A stretch of DNA of 64,000 bases. It comes from Myxococcus sp. CA023. Lineage in GTDB: Bacteria > Myxococcota > Myxococcia > Myxococcales > Myxococcaceae. Below, one piece after another: positions 17,479-28,038 of the stretch. Each line of letters begins with the position of its first letter. Position 1 is the first letter of the stretch. Position numbers and translations under genes: made by a program. Below the pieces are notes generated by a model. That model saw only the letters and a list, made by a program, of their open reading frames with translations. It had not been told where the DNA came from and made no database searches. The stretch spans positions 1 through 64,000 of the forward strand of contig NZ_JAAEAH010000019.1 of the NCBI RefSeq assembly GCF_010998615.1. The letters run 5' to 3'.

Positions 17479-19758
17479 GTGTTGGCCCGGCGCCTCGCGG
17501 ATCTCCGGCAGCGGCTGGATGCGCTCCACCAGCCCGCGCCCGCTCACGGCGGTTGGCGGGCGTGGACGCTGCTGGGGCGACGTGCTCGCGGGCCCGGGGA
17601 TGTCGCGCTGCCAATGCTGGCCTCGCTGGACCGGGACCTGGACCGGGTGGGCGTGCACACGTCGGCGGACGCACGGCTCCTCAAGGAGCTGGGCCTGCGG
17701 AAGGGCAGGGCGGGGACACTGGCGCAGGGGCTGCTCGACAGGGCCCATCGAGCACTCGAGGAGGTGGAGGCGTGTCTGGTGCTCGTGGAGCGGGCCTGGC
17801 GCATGGGAGAGCCGCTTCCCGGCGCGGTCGCGGTGCTGGAGAAGGGCTTCATCCAATTGGCGCGCGTGGTGAAGGTGGCGGACCTCTTCGCCCGTCCTCC
17901 CTCGGAGCCGGAGGATGACGACGCGGCGCTGGAAATCTACGGGCGCACCGATGGGCGCACCCCGCGTCTTGCGCCCTCCAGTGCGCGTCTGGCCGTGGCG
18001 GAGTTCTTCGCGGAGCGGGCCCGGGCCAACCCCACGGACGTCATTCAGAAGCGCCGGGACCTGGACGTGGCGCACGAACTGCTCATCCGCCTGGGCGCGG
18101 ACCACGACCGCGAGCGAGGCATGGTGCTGCGGCGCCAGGTGGCCGAAGCCCGCGAGCGGGTGCGGGCCGTTCCGGCCGTGCGCTCCATGGAGGAGTTGCT
18201 GCGGCACGTGCGTCACACGGCCCGGCGCGAGCCCCAGGTGGCCTACCGCTCGTTGAAGGGGCTCTACGAGCGGGCCTTGGAGGCAGGGGACGCGGCGCTG
18301 GCGGACGCGGCCCGGGCGGCGCTGACACCGATGTTGCCGGCACCTCCTCAGCTGTCGTCGCTGATGGAGCGCGCGGAGCTCGATGGCCTGTCGCACTGGT
18401 TCGGCGAAGCGCCCACGGCGCCTGACGAAGTCCCGGGCCCTCCGAAGGCCGATGAGCTGCTGACGGACCTGGCCTTCTCACTGGAACCCGAGCAGCTCTC
18501 CACGTTCGAGCTGGCGGCGGGCTGTGCCCGCTACTTCGACGTGGAGGACGCGCTGTCGGAGGAAATCGTCCTGGCGGACACGCGCACCGCGCGGGCGGTG
18601 TCCCGGCGTGTCCCGTACCCGACGCAGACGATGACCTACGAGACGACGGGCAGCCTCCATGAGGTGAACAACTTCGTCCTGACGGACCCGCGGATGCTGC
18701 TGCGCGACCTGGCCGCCAGCCATCAGTTGGTGCGCGCGTACCTGGACGACGAGCCGCCCCCGCGCTCCCGGAAGGTGAAGCGCACCGCGGTGCGGGTCTA
18801 CGTCTGCGACGCGTCGGGCTCCATGCACGGCGCGCGAGCCCGCTTCCGGGATGCCATTGTCATCGCGGAGCTCAACAACCTGCGCGTCAAGGCCCGCCGG
18901 GGCGAGCAATTCGACCCGCTGTACTTCAGCTTCTTCAATGACGTGCCCACCGAGCTGGCGCGGGTGGACTCCGCGCTGGAGGCCACCCGGCAGTTGGAGA
19001 AGCTCTTCCGCGAGTCACCCGCGGAGGGGCAGACGGACATCACGCTCGCGCTGATGTCCGCGTTCGACTCCATCCGCGCCGCGCAGGGGAGGGACCCGTA
19101 CCTCGCTCGGGCCACCGTGGTGCTCATCACTGATGGCGAGGACCGCGTGGACCTGGAGCTCATCCGCCGCACCCGCGCGCCCATGGACGCGCTGGACATC
19201 GCGTTGAGCTTCGTGTCCCTGGGCGAGGAGAACCCGGACCTCCGCCTCCTCGTCCGGGAGCAGCGGGCCGCCGGAGGCCGCGCCTTCTACCACCACCTCT
19301 CCGACGAGGAGATTCTGTGGGCGCGCACGGAGTTCGACACGCCCTGGCGCACGTTGCTGCCGCGTGACGTGCCGGCGTCCGGTGATGCGCTGGAGCAGCT
19401 CACGCCGCACCTGGAGGCGCTGGAGGCTGTCGCCGCCGGGCGGGCCGCTCCGCGGACCGTGGCGGTGGACGCTTCGTTCGATGCGCTCTTCCCGGAGAAT
19501 CCCACGCTGCCCCCCGGGGCCGAGCCGACTGGCAAGGACGTCACGCACCGTGTGGCGGACATCCTGGGCGCGCTGGTGGAGGCGGCGTCGCTGGCCCCCG
19601 CGGACCGGCGCTCGGCGGAGAGCTTGCTGCTGCTTCAACACCTGCTGGGTGTGTACGGATTGACCCCGGCGCGCTACCTGTCCGCGCTGTCCGCGGGTGG
19701 GCAGGCCACGCAGGAGGCATTGCAGCGCGTGCGGCTGTTGTGCCGGCCCTTCGGGTAG
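17479..19758 (+). CDS. VWA-domain partner of MoxR ATPase
   Basis: A 759-residue cytosolic protein starting at GTG 17479. Residues 1-430 are helical and charged. The von Willebrand A domain begins near 435 with a complete MIDAS: V-C-D-A-S-G-S-M (Asp444, D-x-S-x-S), a downstream T-D-I-T-L-A Thr, and I-T-D-G-E-D-R-V-D. About 180 further helical residues follow. The layout, with a long N-terminal part and a C-terminal VWA next to a MoxR gene, matches ViaA-like proteins, which bind their ATPase through the VWA part. It is probably co-transcribed with the MoxR gene and the coiled-coil gene that follows after 15 bp. Confidence 0.88.
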   Translation: MLARRLADLRQRLDALHQPAPAHGGWRAWTLLGRRARGPGDVALPMLASLDRDLDRVGVHTSADARLLKELGLRKGRAGTLAQGLLDRAHRALEEVEACLVLVERAWRMGEPLPGAVAVLEKGFIQLARVVKVADLFARPPSEPEDDDAALEIYGRTDGRTPRLAPSSARLAVAEFFAERARANPTDVIQKRRDLDVAHELLIRLGADHDRERGMVLRRQVAEARERVRAVPAVRSMEELLRHVRHTARREPQVAYRSLKGLYERALEAGDAALADAARAALTPMLPAPPQLSSLMERAELDGLSHWFGEAPTAPDEVPGPPKADELLTDLAFSLEPEQLSTFELAAGCARYFDVEDALSEEIVLADTRTARAVSRRVPYPTQTMTYETTGSLHEVNNFVLTDPRMLLRDLAASHQLVRAYLDDEPPPRSRKVKRTAVRVYVCDASGSMHGARARFRDAIVIAELNNLRVKARRGEQFDPLYFSFFNDVPTELARVDSALEATRQLEKLFRESPAEGQTDITLALMSAFDSIRAAQGRDPYLARATVVLITDGEDRVDLELIRRTRAPMDALDIALSFVSLGEENPDLRLLVREQRAAGGRAFYHHLSDEEILWARTEFDTPWRTLLPRDVPASGDALEQLTPHLEALEAVAAGRAAPRTVAVDASFDALFPENPTLPPGAEPTGKDVTHRVADILGALVEAASLAPADRRSAESLLLLQHLLGVYGLTPARYLSALSAGGQATQEALQRVRLLCRPFG

Positions 19759-19773
19759 GCTGCGCCCACGCCC

Positions 19774-20331
19774 ATGTTCTTCGGCCTGCTGAGGAGACGA
19801 AAGAAGGAGCCGTCACGCCCAGCGGACCCGCTGGCTGCTTTCGACCAGCTCATCGAGAACCTGGAGCGACAGGCCGCCGAAGTCCGTAAGTCCGCGGCCA
19901 CGCTGCTGGCGCTCAAGGCGGACCTAGTGCGCGCGGAGGAGCGCTACGCGCGCCGGTTGCTGGAGCTCACCTCGCGGCGTGCCACCGCGAAGGAGCGCGG
20001 TGACGCTCGGGCGGTGCGCGTGCTGGAGAAGGACCAGGCGCAGGCGGAGGACCTCCTGGCCGGCACGCGTGATTCGCTGGAGCGAGCCGAGTCGGACGGG
20101 CGGTTGTTGCTGGAGGCCGCGAGCGAGCTGGGCGATCGCGTGATGGAGCTGCGCCACGAGCGGGAGAGCGCGTCCGCGCGGCTCACCATGGGCGGGCTCG
20201 TCACCGAGTCCCTGCGCGAGCGCGTGGCCCGTTTCGACCAGGCGCTGGTGGTGGACGCGGCTCGGGATGAAATCGAGCGCGCGCACGCACTGGCGGACAT
20301 CTACCGCGAGGAGAAGTCGCAGGAGGAGTGA
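19774..20331 (+). CDS. coiled-coil protein, PspA/IM30-like
   Basis: A 185-residue protein made almost entirely of charged heptad-like helices. An N-terminal amphipathic start (M-F-F-G-L-L-R-R-R-K-K-E) is followed by L-I-E-N-L-E-R-Q-A-A-E-V-R-K-S, long Arg/Glu/Ala coils and the segment S-A-R-L-T-M-G-G-L. The design recalls PspA/IM30 membrane-stress proteins, but I cannot confirm the family by motif. It sits 15 bp after the VWA gene, so a link to the MoxR-VWA system is likely from position. E. coli RavA-ViaA has been connected to membrane lipids and respiratory complexes, which would suit a membrane-binding partner; this is inference. Confidence 0.7.
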   Translation: MFFGLLRRRKKEPSRPADPLAAFDQLIENLERQAAEVRKSAATLLALKADLVRAEERYARRLLELTSRRATAKERGDARAVRVLEKDQAQAEDLLAGTRDSLERAESDGRLLLEAASELGDRVMELRHERESASARLTMGGLVTESLRERVARFDQALVVDAARDEIERAHALADIYREEKSQEE

Positions 20332-20339
20332 GCGCGGCT

Positions 20340-21221
20340 TCAGGTCCGGCGCGCCGTCTGGTGCAGCTCCAGGACGATGTTGCCGCCCTTGAAGAGCCGC
20401 ACCGCGCCGGACGTCTGGCTCACGACCAGGGCGATGCATCCCGTGGTGGACGTCATGCCGGCGGCGGCAGCGTGCCGCGCGCCCAGACCGAGTGGAATCT
20501 TCACGGCCTCATCCGCCGCGGACAGGTAGCGCCCCGCGGCCAGGACGACACCGTCCTCGCGGATGACGAAGGCGCCGTCGAGCACGGAGAAGTTCTTGAT
20601 GGCCTCGCGAATCTTCGGGTCGAGCACGTTCCGTTCCGCCTCGGAGAGGCCCTGGAACGGGTTGATGGTCATCTGCCGGCTCTTCTCCATCACGGTGTTG
20701 TGGGCGCCAATGGTGATGATGGTGCCAATGGGGTGGCCCTCGAAGCCTTCCTGGCCAATCTGCAGCGCCAGCTGGATGAGGGCGTCCACCACCTGGGAGT
20801 TGAACTCGTCGCCCAGCTTCACGCCTTCGATGGCGACGCGGTCATCGAGCGAGCCGCCGATGCGCGTCTGCATCAGCGTGTCCGGCGCGCGGCCCACCTT
20901 GCCCGTCATGCACAGGACCAGGTCGCCTTCCTTGAACGCTCCCTGGGACAGCGCGGACACGAGCGCCACTTTCACGCGCTCGGTGCGGGAGTAGTCGTAC
21001 GCGGGGATGACGAGCGCGCGGACCTTCTTGGCGAGGTGCTCCTCCGCCAGCTTGGGCATCGTGACGGCGTAGACGAGCTTCTTGCGCGCAGGCCGGCCGC
21101 GAAACTCTTCAGCGGGAATGGGCGTGTCGCAGATATATAGGAAGTGATCGACTTCGTTCTTGCCGGCCAACGAGAGAGCCGAGCGCAGGAACTCCCGATC
21201 AAACTTCGTGTTCTCGGTCAA
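20340..21221 (-). CDS. diadenylate cyclase (DisA_N domain, DacZ-like)
   Basis: A 293-residue protein that probably makes cyclic di-AMP from two ATP. The N-terminal half (about 1-185) is an alpha/beta domain like the pyruvate-kinase-type domain of archaeal DacZ proteins. The C-terminal half is the DAC domain: L-D-G-A-F-V-I (D215-G-A) and G-L-G-A-R-H-A-A-A-A-G (R249-H250), followed by S-Q-T-S-G-A-V-R-L-F-K-G-G. The canonical RHR motif has become R-H-A here, the third position being Ala, so activity should be tested. It lacks the membrane segments of CdaA and the HhH domain of DisA. It is convergent with the coiled-coil gene and divergent from dksA. Confidence 0.82.
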   Translation of the reverse strand: MTENTKFDREFLRSALSLAGKNEVDHFLYICDTPIPAEEFRGRPARKKLVYAVTMPKLAEEHLAKKVRALVIPAYDYSRTERVKVALVSALSQGAFKEGDLVLCMTGKVGRAPDTLMQTRIGGSLDDRVAIEGVKLGDEFNSQVVDALIQLALQIGQEGFEGHPIGTIITIGAHNTVMEKSRQMTINPFQGLSEAERNVLDPKIREAIKNFSVLDGAFVIREDGVVLAAGRYLSAADEAVKIPLGLGARHAAAAGMTSTTGCIALVVSQTSGAVRLFKGGNIVLELHQTARRT

Positions 21222-21347
21222 ACGCCCCTCCCTTCACCCTTGGTCATACCCACGTCAGCTTGACACTGAAGACCTCATGAATGAAGCTTTCGGGCCCTTT
21301 TTTTGGGGTGCAGGGCCCCAAAACCTCGCTGAACTGGAGCGAAGGCT

Positions 21348-21710
21348 GTGAACCAGAAAGATCTCAAGCGTTACAAGAAGATGCTCGAGGACAGCAAGGC
21401 GAGCCTGCTCGAGAGCGCCAAGAAGACCCTGGTGGAGGAGTCCAGTTTCGACACGGACGACCTTCCCGATGAGATCGACCTGGCGTCTTCCGAGTATGCG
21501 CAGTCAATGGTCTTCCGCTTGCGGGACCGGGAGAAGTTCCTGTTGCAGAAGATCGAAAAGGCGCTGGTCCGCATCGAGGACGGCACCTTCGGCGTCTGCG
21601 AGCGGTGCGAAGAGGACATCTCGCCCAAGCGCCTGGATGCGCGCCCGGTGACGACGCTTTGCATCCGCTGCAAGGAAGAGCAGGAGAAAAAGGAGAAATC
21701 CTACGGCTGA
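21348..21710 (+). CDS. dksA: RNA polymerase-binding factor DksA
   Basis: A 120-residue DksA that works with (p)ppGpp at the RNA polymerase secondary channel. It has the coiled-coil tip motif D-E-I-D-L-A (Asp41, Asp44, Ala46, the D-x-x-D-x-A motif) and a four-cysteine zinc finger, C84-E-R-C87 and C105-I-R-C108. Translation starts at GTG 21348 after a GGAGCGAAGG stretch. It lacks the extra N-terminal helix of the 151-residue E. coli protein. relA lies 4 kb downstream. An intrinsic terminator follows the gene. Confidence 0.95.
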   Translation: MNQKDLKRYKKMLEDSKASLLESAKKTLVEESSFDTDDLPDEIDLASSEYAQSMVFRLRDREKFLLQKIEKALVRIEDGTFGVCERCEEDISPKRLDARPVTTLCIRCKEEQEKKEKSYG

Positions 21711-21724
21711 TCACCTAGGCAGTG

Positions 21725-21757
21725 AGGGCCGCGCGGGGGATACCCCCGTGCGGCCCT
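21725..21757. terminator. terminator between dksA and FHA gene
   Basis: AGGGCCGC-CGGGGG (21725-21739) pairs with CCCCCG-GCGGCCCT (21743-21757) around an ATA loop, with one mismatch. It lies between convergent dksA and the FHA gene and can serve both. Short T-rich tails follow on each strand. Confidence 0.75.
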
Positions 21758-21764
21758 TGGCATT

Positions 21765-22532
21765 TCAGGCCGTTGGCGCTTGGATTTCCACGCGCAGCAG
21801 CTGACGGCCAATGAGGAAGTGGTCCCCGTTGTCCACGAAGGTGGGGCCCGACAGGCGGATGAAGGTGCCGTTGGACGAGCCCACGTCCCGGACCTGCAGC
21901 CGGTCCTGCCGCACCTGCAGCACGGCGTGCCGCCCGGACACGAAGCCGTCCGTGGGGAAGGTGAGGTCGCCTTGCTCGCGGCCCAGGAGATTGTCGCCTT
22001 CGCGCAGGGGGAAGGCGCCGCCTCGCAGGCCTCCCTCCAACAGTTGCACCAGCCTCAGCCGGTAGCCGGGATCCGGTGAACCCCAGACCTGGGTTCCGCC
22101 CGGTCCAGTGGCCGCGGTGGGAATGGGCTCCAGCACCAACCGCTGGCGTCCCAGGCGCAGCTCGCCGCCGGGGGGCAGCTCTCGCTCCTGGCGGAGGCGG
22201 ACGAAGACGCCGTTGGCGCCGCCCACGTCTTCCACGGCCAGCCGGATGCCGGAGAAGAAGAAACGGACCTGGAGCGGCATGATGAAGGGGTCGTCCGTGA
22301 GCGAGATGTCCGCCTGCTGGCCGCAGGTGAGGGTGTCGCGCTGCATGCGGACGACGGACTCGGGGCCGCCATCGGCGCGCACCACGCGGATGGAGACCTG
22401 CGGGCGCGACGCGACGCTGGCGACGGCCATCACCATCGTTCCGGAGCGCAGCGGCGAGCCGCAAGCCCGGCAGACGGAGGCGTCCCGAGGATTTTCGGTG
22501 TCACAGCGGGGGCAGTATTCCATCGCGTCCAT
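21765..22532 (-). CDS. zinc-ribbon protein with two FHA domains
   Basis: A 255-residue cytosolic protein. An N-terminal zinc ribbon (Y-C-P-R-C, then C-R-A-C-G at about 8-25) is followed by two FHA-type domains. The first (about 45-140) is degenerate, with D-D-P-F-I-M-P-L-Q-V-R-F in place of the usual S-R-x-H, though D-V-G-G-A-N-G-V-F-V remains. The second (150-250) is canonical: L-L-G-R-E, V-S-G-R-H-A-V-L and D-V-G-S-S-N-G-T-F-I. FHA domains bind phosphothreonine. The divergent neighbouring gene encodes a Ser/Thr kinase with the same kind of zinc ribbon, so the kinase may be its writer; this is inferred from position. Start at ATG 22532; ATG 22523 is possible. Confidence 0.85.
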   Translation of the reverse strand: MDAMEYCPRCDTENPRDASVCRACGSPLRSGTMVMAVASVASRPQVSIRVVRADGGPESVVRMQRDTLTCGQQADISLTDDPFIMPLQVRFFFSGIRLAVEDVGGANGVFVRLRQERELPPGGELRLGRQRLVLEPIPTAATGPGGTQVWGSPDPGYRLRLVQLLEGGLRGGAFPLREGDNLLGREQGDLTFPTDGFVSGRHAVLQVRQDRLQVRDVGSSNGTFIRLSGPTFVDNGDHFLIGRQLLRVEIQAPTA

Positions 22533-22637
22533 GGAGGGCTAGGGGTTGTACCAGGGCCGGGGCGCGGTTGCTCGACTTGCGTTGCACGCGGCTTGCCCCC
22601 CACCCGAGCGGCGTGATGAAGTCGGTGTCCCACCCCT

Positions 22638-24368
<1,731 letters not shown>

Positions 24369-24382
24369 CGGGCGAGTCTCAA

Positions 24383-24406
24383 GGGGCGGTGTCGGCGTGC
24401 CGCCCC
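24383..24406. terminator. hairpin between kinase and second FHA gene
   Basis: GGGGCGG (24383-24389) and CCGCCCC (24400-24406) form a 7-bp GC stem between two convergent genes. There is no T-run, so it may be a weak or factor-assisted terminator. Confidence 0.45.
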
Positions 24407-24457
24407 GGGACACGAAGCTTCATGCCTTCAGGGCACCGGGGCGCAGCCTGCCCCGCG

Positions 24458-25591
24458 TCAGCCCAGCGTCTCCACCTGTAGCACATGCTGCCCCAGGCGG
24501 ACGCGGTCTCCCGGACGCAGCGGTCGCTCGATGCCGCTCGCGAGGCGCACATAGGTGCCCAGGCCCCCGGACAAGTCCCTCAGCAGGGCACCGGTGGGCG
24601 TTGGGGACAGCTCGCAGTGGCGGCCCGCGAGGCCCTCGTCGCCGGGGAAGCTCAAGTCACAGTGGGCCAGGCCGATGGTGAGCAGCGGCGCCGCCGTCAT
24701 CACCGCGCGCCCCGCCCGGCCACCGACGAGCATCTCCTCCACACCGTAGACGGCCTGCCCCAGTGGCACCGGGGCGCCGTAGATGGCGGGTCGTCCCGTC
24801 ACGGGGGGCTGGGGCTCCAGTCGGCCCGTGAAACGGAACAGGCGCTGGCCCGCGCTGAAGTGGGTGCGTGGGGTGAGGGCTTCCGTGCCCCCTACAGTGA
24901 CGAAGACGCCCGAGGCACTAGACTCGTCTCGCACGTACAGCGCGCCATCCTTCACCAGGAAGGTGGCGTGTAGCGGCGACACGAAGGCGTCGTCCGCGAA
25001 CAGGATGGCACCGCGCTGGCGGCCCACGACGCAACCGGTGACAGGCAGCTTGTAGCGCTGACCCCGGGTGGAGCCCGCGATGACCGCGAGCCCGAACCGG
25101 GAGGCGGCCGGAGGGGCAGGGCGCGGCGGCGTGGTCGCCACGCCGGCCCGGCCGGGCATCGAACTGTCCGGAACCGGCGGGGGCGGACGGGTGGTGGCCG
25201 GGCCTGACGCGCCACCCGTGCGGGCCATGATGCCCGGGGGCGCCGTGGGGGTGCGCTGCTGCGGCGGCCGTTCCACCGTCAGGCCCGCGGCGGTGGGGGG
25301 CGGCGTCCGGGCAGAGGGGCGCAGGCCCGGCGGAATGGCGCTGGGAGCGGGCGGAACCACCGGCTCCGCCACCTTGCCGCCGGGGAAATTGGATACCGCG
25401 ACCGGCCGGCTGCCGGGCGGCGTACCAGGCCGGGCGACGGCCAGGGGCGGCTTCGTGGCGGCGGGGCGGGGCGCGGCAGCGGGCTCGCCCAACGCCTGGC
25501 CGCAGAGCACACATGCAGCCGAGCGAGGCGAGTTGTACCCGTCACAGTTCGGGCAGACCACGGCGAGGGAGGACAGCAGGAGCTGTGACAT
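24458..25591 (-). CDS. zinc-ribbon protein with two FHA domains
   Basis: A 377-residue protein built like the gene at 21765. An N-terminal zinc ribbon (V-C-P-N-C-D and C-V-L-C-G at about 12-32) is followed by a long Pro/Ala/Thr-rich linker (35-160). The first FHA domain has C-V-V-G-R-Q-R-G, V-S-P-L-H-A-T-F and D-E-S-S-A-S-G-V-F-V; the second has L-T-I-G-L-A-H-C-D-L-S-F, L-A-G-R-H-C-E-L and D-L-S-G-G-L-G-T-Y-V. Start at ATG 25591 (M-S-Q-L-L-L), because the longer frame to 25714 runs into the relA promoter region. It converges with the zinc-ribbon kinase and diverges from relA. A role in reading that kinase's phosphothreonines is inferred. Confidence 0.85.
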   Translation of the reverse strand: MSQLLLSSLAVVCPNCDGYNSPRSAACVLCGQALGEPAAAPRPAATKPPLAVARPGTPPGSRPVAVSNFPGGKVAEPVVPPAPSAIPPGLRPSARTPPPTAAGLTVERPPQQRTPTAPPGIMARTGGASGPATTRPPPPVPDSSMPGRAGVATTPPRPAPPAASRFGLAVIAGSTRGQRYKLPVTGCVVGRQRGAILFADDAFVSPLHATFLVKDGALYVRDESSASGVFVTVGGTEALTPRTHFSAGQRLFRFTGRLEPQPPVTGRPAIYGAPVPLGQAVYGVEEMLVGGRAGRAVMTAAPLLTIGLAHCDLSFPGDEGLAGRHCELSPTPTGALLRDLSGGLGTYVRLASGIERPLRPGDRVRLGQHVLQVETLG

Positions 25592-25685
25592 GTGCGGAGG
25601 CGAATCTACGGGGCCGTAAAACACCGGGTCAACGAAAGCGAACGCACCAATTGGGGTGTCCCAGAGGGAGGTGACGTCTTGGTGT

Positions 25686-25701
25686 GGGGCAACGTTGCCC
25701 C
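25686..25701. promoter_or_regulatory. perfect 16-bp palindrome upstream of relA
   Basis: GGGGCAACGTTGCCCC is fully self-complementary and lies 36 bp before the relA start, inside the 145-bp divergent gap with the FHA gene. It could be an operator for either gene, or a leader hairpin in the relA mRNA. No other copy is seen in the window. Confidence 0.5.
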
Positions 25702-25736
25702 TCCGTTGGTGCAAAGTTACGATTGCTCCTCATTCG

Positions 25737-27959
25737 ATGATTCGCCTGAACGACATCCTCCAACGGGTTTCCCAGTACCACCCCGACCCCGACCTGGACA
25801 TCATCAAGAAGGCCTACGTCTATTCGGCCAAGGTCCATCAGGGTCAACTCCGGAAGTCAGGCGAGCCCTACCTCGTCCACCCGCTCGAGGTCGCCGGCAT
25901 CCTGGGCGAGCTCAAGCTGGACGAGGCGTCCATCGTCACCGGACTCCTTCACGACACCATTGAGGACACGCTGGCCACCGCGGAGGAGCTGACGGAGCTC
26001 TTCGGTTCGGAAGTGGCCCACCTGGTAGACGGCGTCACCAAGCTGTCCAAGTTCTCCGCATCCGCCAGCCTGTCGCAGGAGGAGAAGCAGGCGGAGAACT
26101 TCCGGAAGATGATCATCGCGATGGCGCAGGACATCCGCGTCATCCTGGTGAAGCTGGCGGACCGCACGCACAACATGCGGACGTTGGATCACATGTCGGA
26201 GGAGAAGCAGGCCCGCATCGCGCAGGAGACGCTGGACATCTACGCGCCGCTGGCCAACCGGCTGGGCATCTCGTGGATCAAGACGGAGCTGGAGGACCTG
26301 AGCTTCCGCTACGTCAAACCGCAGGAGTTCTTCGCGCTCCAGGCGAAGCTGAACAAGCGCAAGAAGGAGCGGGAGAAGTACATCGAGGACACGTGCGACG
26401 TCATCCGCTCCAAGCTGGCCGAGCGCGGGCTGAAGGGCGAGGTGAGCGGCCGCTTCAAGCACGTCTACAGCATCTACAAGAAGATCAAGTCACAGGGCAT
26501 CGACTTCGATCAGATCCACGACATCATCGCCTTTCGCATCATCGCGCCCACCGCGCCCTCCTGTTACGAGGCGCTGGGGCTCGTGCATGAGATGTGGAAG
26601 CCGGTGCCGGGGCGCTTCAAGGACTTCATCGCGATTCCGAAGCCCAACATGTACCAGTCGCTGCACACGACCATCATCGGTCCGCTCAGCGAGCGCGTGG
26701 AGGTGCAGATCCGCACCTCGGAGATGCACAAGATCGCCGAGGAAGGCATCGCCGCGCACTGGAAGTACAAGGAGGGCAAGGCCGTCATCTCCAAGGATGA
26801 CGAGAAGTTCGCCTGGCTGCGGCAGTTGATGGAGTGGCAGCAGGACCTGAAGGACCCGAAGGAGTTCCTGGAGACGGTGAAGGTGGACCTCTTCACCGAC
26901 GAGGTCTTCGTCTTCACGCCCAAGGGCGACGTGCGCTCTCTGCCTCGAGGCGCCACGCCGGTGGACTTCGCCTACGCCATCCATTCGGACGTGGGCAACC
27001 GGTGCGTGGGCGCCAAGGTGAACGGGAAGATCGTCCCGCTCCGCTACAAGATGAAGAACGGGGACACGGTGGAGGTGCTCACCAGCCCCCAGCAGCACCC
27101 GTCCAAGGACTGGCTCACCTTCGTCAAGACGAGCCGGGCGCAGCAGCGCATCCGCGGCTTCATCAAGCAGCAGCAGCGCGAGAAGAGCCTGCAGCTGGGA
27201 CGCGAGCTGGCGGACCGCGAGCTCAAGCGCTTCCAGCTCAACTTCAACCGGTTGCTCAAGTCCGGCGAGATGAAGAAGGCCGCCGTGGACCTGGGCTTCC
27301 GCGTGGAAGACGACATGCTGGTGGCCATTGGCTACGGCAAGGTGACGCCGCAGCAGCTGTCGCACCGGCTCGTCCCCCAGGAGAAGCTCAACGCCGCGGA
27401 GGCCGGGGGGCGCGCGGACGTCAACACCGCCGCCGCGACCACCTCCGGTGGAACCGGCAACTCGGTGCTGCCGGGCCTGTCCCGGGTCACCGACCTGGCG
27501 AAGCGGCTGGTGGGCCGCAGCAACCGCAGCGGCGTGCAGATTGGCGGCGTGGATGATGTCCTCGTGCGCTTCGGGCGGTGTTGCAACCCCGTCCCCGGAG
27601 ATCCCATCGCCGGCTTCATCACCCGGGGGCGGGGCGTCACGGTTCACACGGTCGGCTGTGAAAAGGCACTGGCCACGGACCCCGAGCGGCGCGTGGACGT
27701 GTCGTGGGACGTCCGGGGCGACTTCAAGCGCCCCGTCACCCTGCGCGTCCTCACCGCGGACCGGCCGGGCCTGCTGGCGGACATCACCAACACCTTCTCC
27801 AAGAAGGGCGTCAACATCTCCCAGGCCAACTGCCGGGCCACCGGAGATGACCGGGCGGTGAACACTTTCGAGGTCATCATCTCCGACCTCAAGCAGCTCA
27901 CCGACCTGATGCGAACCATCGAGCGGCTCCAGGGCGTCTACTCGGTCGAGCGCATCTAA
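25737..27959 (+). CDS. relA: bifunctional (p)ppGpp synthase/hydrolase (Rel/SpoT)
   Basis: A 740-residue RSH enzyme that makes and degrades (p)ppGpp, the starvation signal that starts myxobacterial development. The HD hydrolase domain (25-200) keeps Y-L-V-H-P and L-L-H-D-T-I-E-D-T (His72-Asp73). The synthetase domain (about 235-350) has R-F-K-D-F (293-297), the R-x-K-D form typical of bifunctional enzymes, and K-P-N-M-Y-Q-S-L-H-T. TGS follows at about 395-455 (V-F-V-F-T-P-K-G-D-V; F-A-Y-A-I-H-S-D-V-G), then the conserved-Cys region R-C-C-N-P-V-P-G-D and a C-terminal ACT domain (660-740). ATG 25737 is chosen because it begins at the conserved M-I-R-L-N-D-I-L; no strong ribosome binding site is visible. 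Confidence 0.95.
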   Translation: MIRLNDILQRVSQYHPDPDLDIIKKAYVYSAKVHQGQLRKSGEPYLVHPLEVAGILGELKLDEASIVTGLLHDTIEDTLATAEELTELFGSEVAHLVDGVTKLSKFSASASLSQEEKQAENFRKMIIAMAQDIRVILVKLADRTHNMRTLDHMSEEKQARIAQETLDIYAPLANRLGISWIKTELEDLSFRYVKPQEFFALQAKLNKRKKEREKYIEDTCDVIRSKLAERGLKGEVSGRFKHVYSIYKKIKSQGIDFDQIHDIIAFRIIAPTAPSCYEALGLVHEMWKPVPGRFKDFIAIPKPNMYQSLHTTIIGPLSERVEVQIRTSEMHKIAEEGIAAHWKYKEGKAVISKDDEKFAWLRQLMEWQQDLKDPKEFLETVKVDLFTDEVFVFTPKGDVRSLPRGATPVDFAYAIHSDVGNRCVGAKVNGKIVPLRYKMKNGDTVEVLTSPQQHPSKDWLTFVKTSRAQQRIRGFIKQQQREKSLQLGRELADRELKRFQLNFNRLLKSGEMKKAAVDLGFRVEDDMLVAIGYGKVTPQQLSHRLVPQEKLNAAEAGGRADVNTAAATTSGGTGNSVLPGLSRVTDLAKRLVGRSNRSGVQIGGVDDVLVRFGRCCNPVPGDPIAGFITRGRGVTVHTVGCEKALATDPERRVDVSWDVRGDFKRPVTLRVLTADRPGLLADITNTFSKKGVNISQANCRATGDDRAVNTFEVIISDLKQLTDLMRTIERLQGVYSVERI

Positions 27960-28038
27960 CCGCCTTCGCCTTTCGTGGTAGAGCGCCCGGAAACCCCGGC
28001 GGCCCGATTCGGGCCGCTCTCACCCCGAGGTGCGCCGC

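Noticed and set aside
21292-21318. GGGCCC, seven T, then GGGCCC before dksA
   Set aside because: Considered as an attenuator, but the only stem is 6 bp with a 15-base loop containing the T-run, and each half is itself a palindrome; too ambiguous to call.
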